A DNA stretch of 6,317 nucleotides from an uncultured Clostridia bacterium (lineage in GTDB: Bacteria > Bacillota_A > Clostridia > TANB77 > CAG-508): NCBI GenBank assembly GCA_947594095.1, contig CANQEA010000075.1:1-6317 (forward strand), read 5' to 3'. Of the stretch, positions 5,307 to 6,317 are shown piece after piece; positions within the stretch are counted from its first letter, which is position 1; the number at the start of each line of letters is the position of its first letter. The notes under the pieces were generated by a model. It was given only the letters and a program-made list of their open reading frames with translations. It ran no database searches and was not told the origin of the DNA. The translations under genes were made by a program, and so were the position numbers.

Positions 5307-5313
5307 TTCGACA
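5307..5313 (-). promoter_or_regulatory. Spo0A-box-like heptamer
   Basis: The minus strand reads TGTCGAA, an exact match to the core Spo0A binding consensus TGNCGAA, within TTTTTGTCGAAT. It lies about 20 bp upstream of the -35 of the nuclease promoter and about 100 bp upstream of the antiporter-like gene. A single seven-base match is weak evidence, and it assumes a spore-forming host. Confidence 0.25.
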
Positions 5314-5411
5314 AAAAGTATTTACAACAGCTAAAATAAATTTGTAAAAAGTGGTTAAAATAAAAATAAATTGAAATAAGATGATTTCATTATAAAAAGT
5401 AGGAGAAAACA

Positions 5412-6248
5412 ATGTTTTTTGAATTTATAAAATTTATTTTTTATACTGTATTAATTGTATTAATTTCAAAATATATTTTGGTTACAACATTAAGAAAATT
5501 AGCGGAGAACTTAAATTTAAAACCAACAACAGTTGGCGATGTAGCAGGAATTGCAACATCAGTTCCAGAACTGTTGACAGTAATTGTTTCTAGTTTAAAT
5601 GGTTTAGTCACAACAAGTATGGTTAATATTTTAAGTTCAAACATAATTAATCTTATACAATATTTAGGGACTATATATGTAAATAAAAATCAAAGGCAAT
5701 TTAGCAATAAAGCAATAAAAACAGATATTATATTGGTAGTAATTACTATTTTAATACCTCTTAGTATTGTTGTTTTAAATATAAAAATTAATTTTAGTAT
5801 AGTACCACTTTTTATTATACTGTATGCATTTTTTAAATTTTTAAATAAAAATGTTCATAAGTTATACTTAAAAAAGGAAGATTTGATTTTAGGAAAGAAA
5901 ATAGAAAAAGAAAGAAAGTGGGAAAAAGGCAATATAAATAAGACAGTAAAATTTAGTCTGTATTTAATAATATGTACTATTATTCTTTTTGTAATTGGTA
6001 ATTTACTAGGAGATACTTTGAATAATTTATGCAATTTATTTAATATATCAGAAAGTATAATAGGTATATTATTAGGTGCAGTTACAAGCATTCCTGAATT
6101 AATTACATTTTTTGAATCACAAAGATATTATAAAAATAATAAAGATGAGCGTATGCTTGGAGTAGTAGAGGCAACAAATAATTTGCTCACTTCAAATATT
6201 ATGAATCTTTTTATAATTGAATCAATTGGAATTATATTAACTATTTAA
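5412..6248 (+). CDS. Short Ca2+/cation antiporter (CaCA) superfamily-like membrane protein
   Basis: The 278-aa integral membrane protein shows two diverged copies of the sodium/calcium exchanger alpha-repeat. The first (about 36-86) has GIATSVPELLT with Glu53 and LSSNIINL with Asn77. The second (about 211-265) has GAVTSIPELIT with Glu229 and LTSNIMNL with Asn262. These Glu and Asn residues correspond to ion-binding positions in the family, so transport of Ca2+ or another cation in exchange for Na+ or H+ is likely but not certain. About eight helices are visible: 5-25, 38-62, 66-90, 103-123, 127-146, 179-198, 213-235 and 250-277, with a charged loop at 147-178 between the halves. The usual fold has 5+5 helices and is 300-350 aa; this one ends right after the second alpha-repeat. 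The GTS of the first repeat is ATS. AGGAG (5401-5405) lies six bases before the ATG. No terminator is seen in the last 69 bases. Confidence 0.75.
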   Translation: MFFEFIKFIFYTVLIVLISKYILVTTLRKLAENLNLKPTTVGDVAGIATSVPELLTVIVSSLNGLVTTSMVNILSSNIINLIQYLGTIYVNKNQRQFSNKAIKTDIILVVITILIPLSIVVLNIKINFSIVPLFIILYAFFKFLNKNVHKLYLKKEDLILGKKIEKERKWEKGNINKTVKFSLYLIICTIILFVIGNLLGDTLNNLCNLFNISESIIGILLGAVTSIPELITFFESQRYYKNNKDERMLGVVEATNNLLTSNIMNLFIIESIGIILTI

Positions 6249-6317
6249 ATTCTAAAATTATAATTATATTAATAAAATTATAATGATAATTTTAAAAAAA
6301 CTCTATACAAAATTTAA

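Larger units (their letters stand above)
5040..5411. other. Divergent intergenic region between the nuclease and the antiporter-like gene
   Basis: This 372-bp gene-free stretch is extremely AT-rich. It holds the nuclease's Shine-Dalgarno, a 13-bp inverted repeat, a 10-bp palindrome, a good minus-strand promoter (5259-5287), a possible plus-strand promoter (5115-5142) and one Spo0A-box-like heptamer (5307-5313). No tRNA, riboswitch or credible small ORF was recognised. Confidence 0.7.

Noticed and set aside
6254..6293. AT-only hairpin and a duplicated AAAATTATAAT after the antiporter-like gene
   Set aside because: The best stem (6274-6281 with 6286-6293) has eight A/T pairs and is followed by As, not Ts, so it is not a credible terminator for this gene; the repeat fits base composition.

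Overview
This is an AT-rich window with the standard genetic code (UGG Trp codons), strong AGGAGG-type ribosome binding sites and sigma-A-like promoters. All seven annotated stops are TAA. Gene content and style point to a low-GC Firmicute, most likely a clostridial lineage. That is an inference; no rRNA or other lineage marker is present.

Layout. Position 1-96 is the 3' end of a rightward gene whose product ends in a membrane helix and a basic, three-cysteine tail. It converges on leftward engB (132-716, 50S ribosome-assembly GTPase), and the two share a hairpin terminator that overlaps the engB stop codon. Still leftward come purA (931-2256, adenylosuccinate synthetase), serS (2423-3706, seryl-tRNA synthetase), a DUF1653 protein (3741-4001) and an Rpn-type PD-(D/E)XK nuclease (4113-5039). 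A 372-bp AT-rich intergenic region (5040-5411) separates this leftward block from a rightward membrane protein of the calcium/cation antiporter superfamily (5412-6248).

Transcription. engB and purA each appear monocistronic: each has its own promoter with an extended -10 and a hairpin terminator. DUF1653 and serS look like a two-gene operon with 34 bp between them, driven by a promoter just after the nuclease gene; a 17-bp inverted-repeat terminator follows serS. The nuclease has its own predicted promoter about 210 bp upstream and a long leader with a 13-bp perfect inverted repeat just before its Shine-Dalgarno.

Function. engB, purA and serS are core housekeeping genes (ribosome assembly, AMP synthesis, tRNA charging). 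The nuclease is accessory. The most interesting signal is a perfect internal Shine-Dalgarno and in-frame ATG in the nuclease gene. It would yield a 120-aa C-terminal protein, like the intragenic RpnS inhibitors described for E. coli Rpn nucleases. PurA and SerRS both depart from the usual bacterial signatures, and purA has several patches of clearly higher GC than its neighbours. The antiporter-like protein is short and appears to lack the last helices of the usual 5+5 fold.
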